NCBI GenBank assembly: GCA_900546395.1
Contig: URDD01000002.1
Location: forward strand, 1 to 64,000
Source of the DNA: an uncultured Bacteroidales bacterium
GTDB taxonomy: Bacteria; Bacteroidota; Bacteroidia; Bacteroidales; UBA932
Direction: 5' to 3'
DNA: 64,000 bases
The position numbers and the translations under genes were made by a program. Positions 16,486-24,937 of this stretch are shown one piece after another (the first letter of the stretch is position 1; every line of letters begins with the position of its first letter). The notes beneath the pieces were generated by a model. The model searched no databases, was not told the DNA's origin, and worked only from the letters and a program-made list of their open reading frames with translations.

Positions 16486-18044
16486 TGTCGGAAATTTCAA
16501 AGATCAATAACAGACGTATTGCCAGGAATACCGTATTCCTGTATGTCAGGATGATTCTCATCCTGTTGGTTACCCTTTATACTTCAAGAGTAGTTCTTGC
16601 AGTCTTGGGAGTTGAGGATTACGGAATCTATAATGTTGTGGGAGGAGTTGTGGCCATGTTTGCCTTTTTGTCAAACAGTATGGCTACTGCCACCCAGCGT
16701 TTTCTTACTTTTGAGTTAGGCCGGGGGGATGCTGAAAGGCTGAGAAAGGTCTTTTCGGCAGCAGTCCATATACATTTGGCAATAGCTGTGGCAGTGGTAT
16801 TGCTTGCAGAGACAGCCGGGCTATGGCTTCTTGAAGAAAAACTGGTTATTTCGCCGGAGAGGATGAATGCTGCAAGGTGGGTATATCAGTTTTCCGTGGC
16901 AGCTTTCTTTGTAAATGTGATACAGGTTCCTTACAATGCAGTTATTATCGCTCATGAAAAAATGAGCGTGTATGCCTATGTAAGTGTTGCAGAGGTGGTC
17001 GCCAAACTGGTCCTGGTCTTTGGACTTACAGTTGTCCCGTTTGACAAACTGGTGGCTTACGGGGCATTTATGCTCTCACTTCAGGTGACAGTAAGAGTTT
17101 TTTATCAGATATGGTGTTCCCGGAGATACGAGGAGTGTAAGATAGCTCCTGTAGGTGACAGGAGCCTATATAGGGAAATGTCAGTATTTGCTTCCTGGAA
17201 TATTTTCGGCAGTCTTGCCTGGGTTATGAAGGACCAGGGACTGAATGTGGTGCTGAATCTGTTTTTCGGTACTGCTGTAAATGCAGCAAGAGGAGTTGCG
17301 GCGCAGGTCTCCACTTCTGTCTATGGCTTTGTTTCCAACTTCCAGCTTGCGATGTACCCGCAGATTACGAAGAACTATGCGCAAGGCGAAATAAGGGAAA
17401 TGGAAAATCTGGTTTTCCGCGGACTTAAATTTTCATTTCTCCTGCTATTTTTCATAGCCTTGCCCCTTCTGCTTAATGTAGATGCCGTACTCTCAGTATG
17501 GCTTAAAGACGTACCTGACCATACTTCGGCATTTATTGTCCTGATTATAGCAGATACTTTGACAGGGACCCTTTTCGGCAGTCCTCTTATGACGTCAATC
17601 GCTGCAACAGGGAGGATAAAGTCCTATCAGATGGTAGTCAGCGGAATCATCCTGATGGTAATACCGGCTTCATACCTTCTTCTGAAGGCAGGATTTCAGC
17701 CTGAGTCTGTATTTTGTGCTGCAATATTGTTTACTCTGCTTTCAGGTGTGGCACGTTTTCTTTTTGCACGCAGTCAGATAGGCTTTTCTTTAAGACGTTA
17801 TCTTAAGGAAGTCATTCTTAGAGTCTTGGGATTACTTGTACTTTCACTTCCATTACCTCTCGCATTAAGGTATCTCGTCTTTGAAGAAGACAGTGTATTG
17901 AGTTTTTTCATGCTTTGTGCAGTATCTGTGCTCTGTGTAGCTGCATCTGCCTGGGCTGTATTGCTTGATAGCGGAGAAAGAAGCGGAGTCAGGAAAATGT
18001 GCTGGAGTCGGGTAGAACGTATATTCAAGAGAAAGGAGGTCTGA
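16485..18044 (+). CDS. Polysaccharide flippase (Wzx-like)
   Basis: A 519-residue multi-spanning membrane protein of the polysaccharide-transporter/MOP superfamily, with about 12-14 hydrophobic helices. The N-terminus is typical: RNTVFLYVRMILILLVTLYTSRVVL followed by LGVEDYGIYNVVGGVV. It probably flips a lipid-linked repeat unit to the periplasm. It starts inside the stop codon of the glycosyltransferase gene and ends one base before the next gene. The cluster has no visible polymerase or UpxY/UpxZ regulators, so it is a small set rather than a full capsule locus. Confidence 0.88.
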   Translation: MSEISKINNRRIARNTVFLYVRMILILLVTLYTSRVVLAVLGVEDYGIYNVVGGVVAMFAFLSNSMATATQRFLTFELGRGDAERLRKVFSAAVHIHLAIAVAVVLLAETAGLWLLEEKLVISPERMNAARWVYQFSVAAFFVNVIQVPYNAVIIAHEKMSVYAYVSVAEVVAKLVLVFGLTVVPFDKLVAYGAFMLSLQVTVRVFYQIWCSRRYEECKIAPVGDRSLYREMSVFASWNIFGSLAWVMKDQGLNVVLNLFFGTAVNAARGVAAQVSTSVYGFVSNFQLAMYPQITKNYAQGEIREMENLVFRGLKFSFLLLFFIALPLLLNVDAVLSVWLKDVPDHTSAFIVLIIADTLTGTLFGSPLMTSIAATGRIKSYQMVVSGIILMVIPASYLLLKAGFQPESVFCAAILFTLLSGVARFLFARSQIGFSLRRYLKEVILRVLGLLVLSLPLPLALRYLVFEEDSVLSFFMLCAVSVLCVAASAWAVLLDSGERSGVRKMCWSRVERIFKRKEV

Positions 18045-18045
18045 T

Positions 18046-19182
18046 ATGGAAAAAGTATGTCCTGAAAGCATTTGTACGGGCTGCTCTTTGTGTGAAGCGG
18101 TATGCCCTAAGCAATGCATATCCATGAGAGAGGGGAAATTGGGACATTTGTTTCCTCATATTGATAAGGAAAAGTGTATAGACTGCGGACTTTGCTCCCG
18201 ATCTTGCCCTGCAAGGACCGGGATTCAGACAGTATGTCCTGGAAAAGCATATGCAGCCTGGGCCGGTGACAGTGAAGAATACAAGTCCAGCACCTCAGGA
18301 GGGGCCGCTTCTGTGCTTGCCCGTCATTTTGTCCGTGAAAAAGGGGTAGTTTATGGCTGTACATCCGTGTCTGATTCCAGTGACGGATGGAAAGGAATAA
18401 GACATGTAAGAGTAGATAAGGAAGCGGATATTGAATCACTTAAAGGATCCAAATATGTCCAGAGTTCAATGAAAGGTATCTTCGCAAGCCTCAAGAAAGA
18501 CATCAGCGACGGAAAGAAGGTGCTTTTTATAGGAACTCCTTGCCAGGTAGCGGCAGTAAGAAAATTTTTCCGCACCGCTCCTCCGGGACTTTTTACAGTA
18601 GATATTGTATGTCATGGCGTTCCTGCTGAGGCGCTTTTCAGGAAATATATGAAAGACAGCCTCCATATTGACAGCCGCGCTATAGGCAGTATTACATTCA
18701 GGCCTGGAGGTCGTTTCCAGATAGAAATCACAGATCGGAAAGGAGGCCTTCTCTATACGCATAAGCCGGTTTCCGCATACAGGTCAGAAGATATTTTCTA
18801 CAGTATGTTCATGGACGGGTTTACATACAGGGATTCCTGCTATAAATGCCGCTTTGCCGGCCTCCCCAGAGTCTCTGATATGACAGTAGGGGATTTCTGG
18901 GGACTGGGAAAAGACGTGCCTGAGCATCCGTACGGGGTCTCTTTGGTCTTGCCGGTGACAGAAAAAGGACAGTATCTTTCCGGTATTCTGGAGGACGGAA
19001 TGGCGATGTATGAAAGGCCTGTCAGAGAAGCTGTCTCAGGAAATGAACAGCTCCGTCACCCCAAACACAAAAGTCTTAGGATTAAACTGTTCCGTGCTCT
19101 GGCCCCTTATTTTGGGATAGGAGTTTACCGTGCACTTATACTTGACTGGCTGGTTTTGAAACGATTTGGGAAAAGACAATGA
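18046..19182 (+). CDS. FrhB/FdhB-like iron-sulfur protein of polysaccharide cluster
   Basis: A 378-residue protein with two ferredoxin-type 4Fe-4S motifs at the N-terminus (CTGCSLCEAVCPKQC near residues 7-21 and CIDCGLCSRSCP near residues 45-56). Coenzyme F420 hydrogenase/dehydrogenase beta-subunit N and C domains follow. In Bacteroidota such proteins commonly sit beside polysaccharide pyruvyltransferases, as here, and are thought to be redox enzymes of sugar or pyruvyl modification; their reaction is not established. The gene overlaps the next one by four bases (ATGA). Confidence 0.85.
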   Translation: MEKVCPESICTGCSLCEAVCPKQCISMREGKLGHLFPHIDKEKCIDCGLCSRSCPARTGIQTVCPGKAYAAWAGDSEEYKSSTSGGAASVLARHFVREKGVVYGCTSVSDSSDGWKGIRHVRVDKEADIESLKGSKYVQSSMKGIFASLKKDISDGKKVLFIGTPCQVAAVRKFFRTAPPGLFTVDIVCHGVPAEALFRKYMKDSLHIDSRAIGSITFRPGGRFQIEITDRKGGLLYTHKPVSAYRSEDIFYSMFMDGFTYRDSCYKCRFAGLPRVSDMTVGDFWGLGKDVPEHPYGVSLVLPVTEKGQYLSGILEDGMAMYERPVREAVSGNEQLRHPKHKSLRIKLFRALAPYFGIGVYRALILDWLVLKRFGKRQ

Positions 19183-20408
19183 AAGTAGGCATCATTACAT
19201 TCCATGCGGCCCTGAATTACGGGTCGGCTCTGCAGGCTTATGCCTTGCAGGAATATCTTGTGTCGCTGGGGCATGAAACTGAAATCATTGATTTCAGAAG
19301 TGCAGCCCAGAGGCGTCTGTACCCGACCCCTGTCTGTTTCAATTCGGTGTATAATGCCAAGCATTCGCTTCGCAGACTGTTGTCAGACTGGGGGGAGATA
19401 GCTTCTATGAGAGAAAAACGCCGTGGGTTCGATTCTTTCCTTTCATCGTATCTCAGGCTTACACCGAAGACTTATCATAATGAATCCCAGCTTCATAATG
19501 AAGACTGGTCTTCTTTTGATGCGATAGTTGCAGGGAGTGACCAGATATGGAACCTTGCCGCCATAGACAGTTCTCTTGCGTACTTTATTGATTTTGCAGA
19601 TGATATCATAAAAATATCCTATGCCCCTTCTTTAGGGCCGGATTCGGAAAGAGCCCTTAGTGCAGGACGGTACGGGACATCCTCAGAAGTGCAGAGACTG
19701 CTGTCTGGTTTCAAAGCTGTTTCCGTAAGGGAGCAGGGAAGTGCGGATGCTCTTGTCTCCGGAGGTTTCCTTCCTTATGTGCCGGAAATCCTTCCTGATC
19801 CTGTCCTTCTGCACGATGCAGGTTTTTATAGGGAAGCGGCAGGCTCTTCAGGAGATTTGACCCCTGACAAAGCCCCTGCGGGAAACTATGTGCTGTTTTA
19901 TTCGCCCGGCAGGAAGAACAGTGCTGCAGAGATGCTTGCGGATGCCGCTGCTTCAGGGATGCTTTCAGATGGGGCATCATCAGTATTGCCGCAGGAGAAA
20001 AGAAAAATTATACTGAAAGTCTCTGATGGAGCTCTCGCTGGTAAATCTGTCGCTTTCAGGGCCGGACTTAATGAAAGGGCAGGAACTTATAAAGGAGAAG
20101 ATGGGATGCTTGAGATTCCGTGCGGGCCGGCAGGATTTATAAGTCTTATAGAAGGTGCCTCATGTACAGTAGGCACATCTTTTCATCTTATGGTTTTTTC
20201 TATGCTTTTCGGGAAGGATTTCTGGTGCCCTGACGCTGCTTCCGACAGTAGGAAAGTAGAACTGCTTAATGCGGCAGGCCTGCCTTCCGACAGGACTTTC
20301 TTTCCATTCAGTGACCCTTCTGTCCACAAGACCGTAATGACGGTGCTGTCTGATTTGAGACAAAAATCTGAGATTTTCCTGACTGAAGTTTTGAAGATTT
20401 GTCAATAA
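19179..20408 (+). CDS. Polysaccharide pyruvyltransferase family protein
   Basis: A 409-residue member of the CsaB-like family (PF04230), which adds ketal-linked pyruvate (or related groups) to surface polysaccharide. It has the characteristic start GIITFHAALNYGSALQAYALQ and a mid-domain AGSDQIWN near residue 115. The late block carries GTSFHLMVFS near residue 330, where the conserved His lies. The start codon overlaps the previous stop. Its final 20 bases contain the -33 box of the AraC gene promoter, and its last codons are nearly duplicated 40 bases downstream (see the repeat). Confidence 0.88.
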   Translation: MKVGIITFHAALNYGSALQAYALQEYLVSLGHETEIIDFRSAAQRRLYPTPVCFNSVYNAKHSLRRLLSDWGEIASMREKRRGFDSFLSSYLRLTPKTYHNESQLHNEDWSSFDAIVAGSDQIWNLAAIDSSLAYFIDFADDIIKISYAPSLGPDSERALSAGRYGTSSEVQRLLSGFKAVSVREQGSADALVSGGFLPYVPEILPDPVLLHDAGFYREAAGSSGDLTPDKAPAGNYVLFYSPGRKNSAAEMLADAAASGMLSDGASSVLPQEKRKIILKVSDGALAGKSVAFRAGLNERAGTYKGEDGMLEIPCGPAGFISLIEGASCTVGTSFHLMVFSMLFGKDFWCPDAASDSRKVELLNAAGLPSDRTFFPFSDPSVHKTVMTVLSDLRQKSEIFLTEVLKICQ

Positions 20409-20449
20409 TTTCTATTTTTGCGCCCGAGTTTTGAAGGTTTGTCAAAATT
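20387..20449 (+). repeat. Direct repeat, 40-bp period, around the AraC promoter
   Basis: AGTTTTGAAG(A/G)TTTGTCAA occurs at 20387-20405 and 20427-20445 with one mismatch. Both copies continue into AATTTCT with a one-base indel. The first copy is the 3' end of the pyruvyltransferase gene and holds the -33 TTTG; the second lies at and just past the expected transcription start. It may be paired binding sites for the AraC regulator, or a tandem duplication of the gene end. Confidence 0.6.
20390..20420 (+). promoter_or_regulatory. Promoter of the pilus-adjacent AraC gene
   Basis: TTTG at 20390-20393, a 19-base spacer and TATTTTTG at 20413-20420 match both Bacteroidota boxes. The start would be near 20427, giving a leader of about 94 bases. 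Confidence 0.65.
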
Positions 20450-20520
20450 TCTCATAATTTATGCTGATCAGGAGCATTTTGTAATTTGTTGGAGCATGTG
20501 TCCTACTAAAAAAGAGAAGT

Positions 20521-21402
20521 ATGGAATTGCGTGAAGAAGTGTTGAATGATTTGAAATATTCGCAGGAGCATCTGGCTTGTGAATGTTATATGTCAAAGGA
20601 AGATTCCGTTTGGGGAAATATTGCAGCAGAGCCGGGTGAATATGTCATAAGGGAACCACTGAAGAGGAATGCACTGGTGTTCATAATGTCCGGTACAATG
20701 GAAGTTTCTACTGCCGGAACAGTATGCAGAAAAGTTGGGGGGGGCAGTATGTTTCTTCTATCTGCAGGAGATCACTTCCACGGAAGGGCCATAGAGAAGG
20801 CAAACCTGATGTATTGTGCTTTCAATAATGACCTTTCCCTTTGCAACCGTTTTTCGATAGAGCACCTTAAAGATTACAGGCATATTTCGTCTCAAGGGGC
20901 ATCGCAAGGGGATTTTATCTTGCCGATTCACAGATTTATCTTCAAAGAGCTTTGTCTTATTCAGGATATAATGAATTCCGGTCTTGCCTGCAGTCACTTC
21001 CAGCATTTGAAAAAAGACCTTATTTTCATAGAACTGCGCGGCTTTTATGAAAAAGAGGAACTCGCAAGACTGTTTGCGCCGATACTTGGAAATACTGATG
21101 ATTTCAAGGACAGGGTGTTGCATGCATATCCTCATGTAAAGACAGCAAAGGAACTGACAGATATGTTGAATATGTCACAGACAGCATTTAACCGCAAATT
21201 CCGCGACGTTTTCGGCGTTTCTGTCCGCCAGTGGCTCATCTCAAAAAAGAAGGAAAAACTGATAAGGGATATCCTGATGAGTGATATGACAATGGCGGAA
21301 CTTTCGGAAAAATACGATTTCTCAGACAATTATATAAGTACTTTTTGCAGAAAGCATTTTGGCATGCCTCCTACGGAGCTGCGTATGCAATACAAGAGAT
21401 AA
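20521..21402 (+). CDS. AraC-family regulator with a G8 slippage tract
   Basis: A 293-residue transcription factor. A cupin-like sensing half (about 35-160, with VFIMSGTMEVST) precedes an AraC DNA-binding domain at about 195-290, with both helix-turn-helix units visible (AKELTDMLNMSQTAFNRKF, then the MAELSEKYDFSDNYISTFCRKHFG region). It lies between the polysaccharide group and the pilus locus and has its own promoter. Codons 73-75 lie in a run of eight G (20737-20744). Loss of one G would hit a stop at 20792 and gain of one at 20826, both leaving a protein without the DNA-binding domain. It most likely regulates the downstream pilus genes or itself. Confidence 0.88.
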   Translation: MELREEVLNDLKYSQEHLACECYMSKEDSVWGNIAAEPGEYVIREPLKRNALVFIMSGTMEVSTAGTVCRKVGGGSMFLLSAGDHFHGRAIEKANLMYCAFNNDLSLCNRFSIEHLKDYRHISSQGASQGDFILPIHRFIFKELCLIQDIMNSGLACSHFQHLKKDLIFIELRGFYEKEELARLFAPILGNTDDFKDRVLHAYPHVKTAKELTDMLNMSQTAFNRKFRDVFGVSVRQWLISKKKEKLIRDILMSDMTMAELSEKYDFSDNYISTFCRKHFGMPPTELRMQYKR

Positions 21403-21485
21403 TGCCGTAAGGCATGTACTGTAAATGTGTTCACTTTTGTAGATTTTAGGTTAGTTTTTATAGGAACTGTCAGAATTATTACGTT

Positions 21486-21493
21486 TAACTTTG
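21486..21493 (+). promoter_or_regulatory. Probable -7 box for the pilus operon
   Basis: TAACTTTG matches TAnnTTTG. There is no TTTG at the -33 distance, which would suit a promoter that needs an activator such as the adjacent AraC protein. A start near 21500 would leave a leader of about 130 bases before the DUF3575 gene. Confidence 0.5.
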
Positions 21494-21513
21494 CAGTCGG
21501 TTTCTAACTCAAT

Positions 21514-21588
21514 CTGATAAATATTTCAGTGTGCTATTCTGATGCAAGTCAAGATATGCTTGGTATTTGTTATCCTGATGTAAATCAG
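21514..21588 (+). promoter_or_regulatory. Three similar dyad sites in the pilus-operon leader
   Basis: CTGATAAATATTTCAG (21514-21529), CTGATGCAAGTCAA (21539-21552) and CTGATGTAAATCAG (21575-21588) share CTGAt and TCAg ends. The last two sit in a longer direct repeat of period 36 (TATTCTGATGCAAGTCAAG at 21535, TATCCTGATGTAAATCAGG at 21571). Their placement downstream of the probable start suits operators or RNA-level control. Confidence 0.45.
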
Positions 21589-21630
21589 GGTATTGGGTAT
21601 TGTGTGAAAATTTTAAATCAAATAGTACAA

Positions 21631-22176
21631 ATGACGTCGGTTAAAAGAATAGTCATATTTCTCTTGCCTTTTCTGGCAGTTTTGCCACTGTCGTTGAAGG
21701 CTCAGAATGTCGCTGTTAAGACCAATGCTCTCTATTGGCTTGCAACTACCCCGAATTTAGGTTTGGAGGTGGCTCTCAGTCCGAAAGTGACTCTCGATCT
21801 CTCAGGAGCTTACAACCCCTGGACATTTAAAAATGATAAGAAAATGAGGTTCTGGCTGGCCCAGCCTGAGGTAAAATACTGGTTCTGTGAAAAATTTGAA
21901 GGTCATTTTATCGGAGCACATATCCACGGCGCGCAATTTTTCGGAGGTTTCAGGGACAGACGCTTTGACGGATATCTTGCAGGTGGCGGTATATCATACG
22001 GATATGACTGGATTCTTTCGCCTCACTGGAATCTCGAAGCGGAAATAGGTCTTGGCTATGCCAGGCTGTGGTATAAGGACAGTCCCAGGATTCCATGTAT
22101 GAAATGCTATGAAAACAGGCATCTGGACTATGTAGGTCCGACCAAAGCGGCCATATCTTTCATTTATATTTTTTAA
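21631..22176 (+). CDS. DUF3575 outer-membrane protein of pilus locus
   Basis: A 181-residue protein of the DUF3575 family. A signal peptide (KRIVIFLLPFLAVLPLSLKAQ) is followed directly by VAVKTNALYWLATTPNLGLE, the family opening, and by alternating amphipathic strands of a small outer-membrane barrel. It ends IYIF, with the terminal Phe expected for barrel insertion. DUF3575 proteins are regular first members of Bacteroidales type V pilus operons, though their role is not settled. The start at 21631 is chosen because it begins the signal peptide; a longer frame from 21529 runs through the repeated leader sequence. The next gene starts 10 bases on. Confidence 0.82.
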   Translation: MTSVKRIVIFLLPFLAVLPLSLKAQNVAVKTNALYWLATTPNLGLEVALSPKVTLDLSGAYNPWTFKNDKKMRFWLAQPEVKYWFCEKFEGHFIGAHIHGAQFFGGFRDRRFDGYLAGGGISYGYDWILSPHWNLEAEIGLGYARLWYKDSPRIPCMKCYENRHLDYVGPTKAAISFIYIF

Positions 22177-22186
22177 TCGGGAAACA

Positions 22187-23959
22187 ATGATCAGAAGAAA
22201 TCAATTATATGCAGCTGTATCGGCTATGCTGGCTTTGGCGTTTATATCCGGATGCGGAGCAAGCCGGAAGGCAAGTAAAGTCATAACCGTGGCTCCAGTC
22301 AGGCAGGTCCTGTCTCAGGACAGTACAGACAAAGTCTCATTGAATCTTGTGTTTCATGTGCCGGAAAAATACTTTGGTACGCGCAGCAGACTGGTTATCC
22401 TGCCTCAGCTCATGGTAGGTGATACAGTGAAGGACAAGTATTCTCCGATAGTCCTTGATGCACCTATATATAATAAGAAAAAAGAGCGTCTTGAGGTGCT
22501 GGAGGAATATCATGACCCTTATTCAGAAAGTGCGGTGGCTTTCAAAAAGCCTTCAAGGGCATTCAATTTACCGTACAGTGAGTCTGTAAGTCTTCCTGAA
22601 GGGGTTGACAATGCGAGAATTGCAGGTGTTGTTACCACCGACGGATGTGGAAGGTGCGCAAATATTGACACTGTCGATATGGCATCCATAGCAAATCCTG
22701 TAACATTGATAGATGTTAAAAAATCACTTGAACTTTCGTGGATAGAGCCTGAGTTTGTTATCCGTCCTAAAATTATGGAGGGGAAAGGAGTTGCAAATCT
22801 TCAGTTTGTCATAAACAAGTTTGATATTAATCTTGGGTTGGGCAACAACAGAGTTGAGCTGGAAGGTATGGTCAGCAAGCTTTCTCCGATTCTGGAAGAT
22901 ACACTCGCGACTCTCACTTCGCTTGGAATTTACGGCATGGCTTCTGCCGACGGATCCCTGCCGTTCAATACTGCTCTTGCTCGAAACAGAGCAGGCTCTG
23001 CAAAGAAAAGGCTTGTAGAGACACTTGATATAAATCCTGAAACCCAGCGCATAATTACTGTCGGCTCGCGTCCTGAAGGTTGGCTGCCAGTGCTGGCGGC
23101 AATGACGGCAGACGGAAATCCTGATTCTCTGGCTGTAAGAAATATTTTGGACCGATATGCTGAATATGACGATGATGTGCAGGAGAGACATATCCGTCGC
23201 CTTCCTTGCTGGGGACAGATAAGGGAGAAGTACCTTCAGAAAGACCGTAAGGTAGAATATGTATTTACCTATACGATAAGGAGTTTTACCACTGATGAGG
23301 AACTTCTGGAGATGTATGGGAAGCGCCCTGATGCCTTCAATGAAGACGAACTGCTGAGAGTGGCTGTTCTTGCCGCTACGCCTGAAGAGAAAAAATCCGT
23401 TTATGAGACTATCCTTAAATATTTCCCTCAGTCGCAGGTAGCTGCCAATAACCTGGCAGTGCTTTATATGCGTGGCGGCGATGAGGATAAGGCAAGAGAA
23501 ATACTTTCTTCATTGGAAGAGTATTCTGAAGAGACTCTTAATACCCTTGCCGCAAGCTATGTATATTCAGGCGACTATGAGCGTGCTATAGAACTTCTCC
23601 AGGATGTGGAGCTGCCAGAGGCCCGCTACAACCTCGGACTTCTCAAAGCCCGTCAGCGCAGATTACAGGAGGCATACGAACTCCTGCTGCCTTTCGGAGA
23701 TGTGAACAGCGCTGTGTGTGCTCTCAGCATAAACAGAAACGCAGAGGCCTGGAATATTATGGATAGCTGTGATGACATGCGTCCTGTAGCGGAATATGTG
23801 CGTTCTATGGCAGCGGCACGTCTGGATGAGGCCAGCGCTTTCTTCATGCACATAGAAAAGGCTTGTGTTGACAGCAAACTGCGGGAACGTGCCCAGACAG
23901 AGCCTGATTTTGATAAGTACAGGTCTGGAGAACGGTTCGTCAACGCATTTAACCACTAA
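22187..23959 (+). CDS. DUF3868/OmpA-like lipoprotein with TPR tail, pilus locus
   Basis: A 590-residue lipoprotein with lipobox FISGC (Cys23). Residues about 40-210 match the beta-rich DUF3868-type region of Bacteroidales pilus loci. An OmpA-like segment near 225-300 (LEGMVSKLSPILEDTLATLTSL, then ASADGSLPFNTALARNRAGSAKKRL) would bind peptidoglycan, and tetratricopeptide-like helices occupy about 400-540 (AANNLAVLYMRGGDEDKAREIL and repeats). It probably ties the pilus base to the cell wall. It lies 10 bases after DUF3575 and 6 bases before the FimB-like gene. Confidence 0.78.
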   Translation: MIRRNQLYAAVSAMLALAFISGCGASRKASKVITVAPVRQVLSQDSTDKVSLNLVFHVPEKYFGTRSRLVILPQLMVGDTVKDKYSPIVLDAPIYNKKKERLEVLEEYHDPYSESAVAFKKPSRAFNLPYSESVSLPEGVDNARIAGVVTTDGCGRCANIDTVDMASIANPVTLIDVKKSLELSWIEPEFVIRPKIMEGKGVANLQFVINKFDINLGLGNNRVELEGMVSKLSPILEDTLATLTSLGIYGMASADGSLPFNTALARNRAGSAKKRLVETLDINPETQRIITVGSRPEGWLPVLAAMTADGNPDSLAVRNILDRYAEYDDDVQERHIRRLPCWGQIREKYLQKDRKVEYVFTYTIRSFTTDEELLEMYGKRPDAFNEDELLRVAVLAATPEEKKSVYETILKYFPQSQVAANNLAVLYMRGGDEDKAREILSSLEEYSEETLNTLAASYVYSGDYERAIELLQDVELPEARYNLGLLKARQRRLQEAYELLLPFGDVNSAVCALSINRNAEAWNIMDSCDDMRPVAEYVRSMAAARLDEASAFFMHIEKACVDSKLRERAQTEPDFDKYRSGERFVNAFNH

Positions 23960-23965
23960 ACAGGA

Positions 23966-24877
23966 GTGATGATGGAGATAAGAAACAGCATATATTTTCC
24001 GCTTGTCTGCGCTTTGGCGCTTTCAGCAAGTTCCTGTATCAGAGATGAGATATTGCCTTGTCCTCCTCTGTCGGTCAGGGTGGAGGTGACGGACAAGAAT
24101 TATTTCAATGTCCATGAAACAGCTCTTGAAGAGCCTGTGGATGAGAATCTTCCTTTTGCAGGATATATCTCATCTCTGCGCTATACCTTGAAAAATATAG
24201 CTACTGGGGACGTCGTGGAGCGGAAGGATGTCAGGAATTTCACTTCCAGTGAAAAATTGTTCCGGATTGACTTCTGTGATACACTTCCTCACGGGACATA
24301 CGTACTGACAGTCTTTGCAGACGGACGGACAGAAAAGCCTCTTATGTTTGATGAAACAGGCGAAAACCTGAAACTTCATCCTGACAGTTCCGAGGGCGGT
24401 GATACATATCTTACCACAGATACTCTGGTATATGATGCCTGGAGTTACGACTATGCTGTCGGGCTGGAAAGGGTCAAGGGGAAGCTTCTTGTGCTTATGG
24501 AAAACCTTCCGTCAGACTGTGCCGTGGCTGATCACTCTGTAAAGGGCCTTTATGACCATGTCACTCCTTCGTTTATTTATAAGGGTCAGTCAGCGGTAAT
24601 GAAATCCTTATCTGTATCAGAGCAGGATCATGCCAGTGTCCTTTCTGGTACTTTGCTTTCTCCTTCTGCCGGTGGCGGTGAGTCAGTATTTTCACTTTCC
24701 CTGAAGGACAATGCCGGTTCTGTATTGCCGGGACCTCATGATTCAGCTGTCAAAGTAAGTATAAGACGCAATGAACTGACTCTTCTGCGCTATTCATACG
24801 GCTCCGGTGGAAAGCTTGTCATCAGCCTGTATGTCAACGACCATTGGGAGGTCGTACATGGAATGGAAATAGATTGA
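23966..24877 (+). CDS. FimB/Mfa2-like pilus anchor lipoprotein
   Basis: A 303-residue lipoprotein (lipobox SASSC, Cys24) followed at once by IRDEILPCPP, the usual FimB/Mfa2 opening. It has two beta-sandwich domains. In Porphyromonas gingivalis such proteins anchor and limit the length of the pilus and, unlike shaft subunits, are not processed by the Arg protease. Here there is likewise no early Thr-Arg site. The C-terminus ends in NDHWEVVHGME, closely matching the end of the major fimbrillin that follows. The frame opens with GTG-ATG-ATG, so translation could begin at 23966, 23969 or 23972. Confidence 0.82.
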   Translation: MMMEIRNSIYFPLVCALALSASSCIRDEILPCPPLSVRVEVTDKNYFNVHETALEEPVDENLPFAGYISSLRYTLKNIATGDVVERKDVRNFTSSEKLFRIDFCDTLPHGTYVLTVFADGRTEKPLMFDETGENLKLHPDSSEGGDTYLTTDTLVYDAWSYDYAVGLERVKGKLLVLMENLPSDCAVADHSVKGLYDHVTPSFIYKGQSAVMKSLSVSEQDHASVLSGTLLSPSAGGGESVFSLSLKDNAGSVLPGPHDSAVKVSIRRNELTLLRYSYGSGGKLVISLYVNDHWEVVHGMEID

Positions 24878-24937
24878 TTTATAATAATTTATTACAGTAA
24901 TATTGTTTTTTAATGTTTAACTAAACAAACAAGTAAG

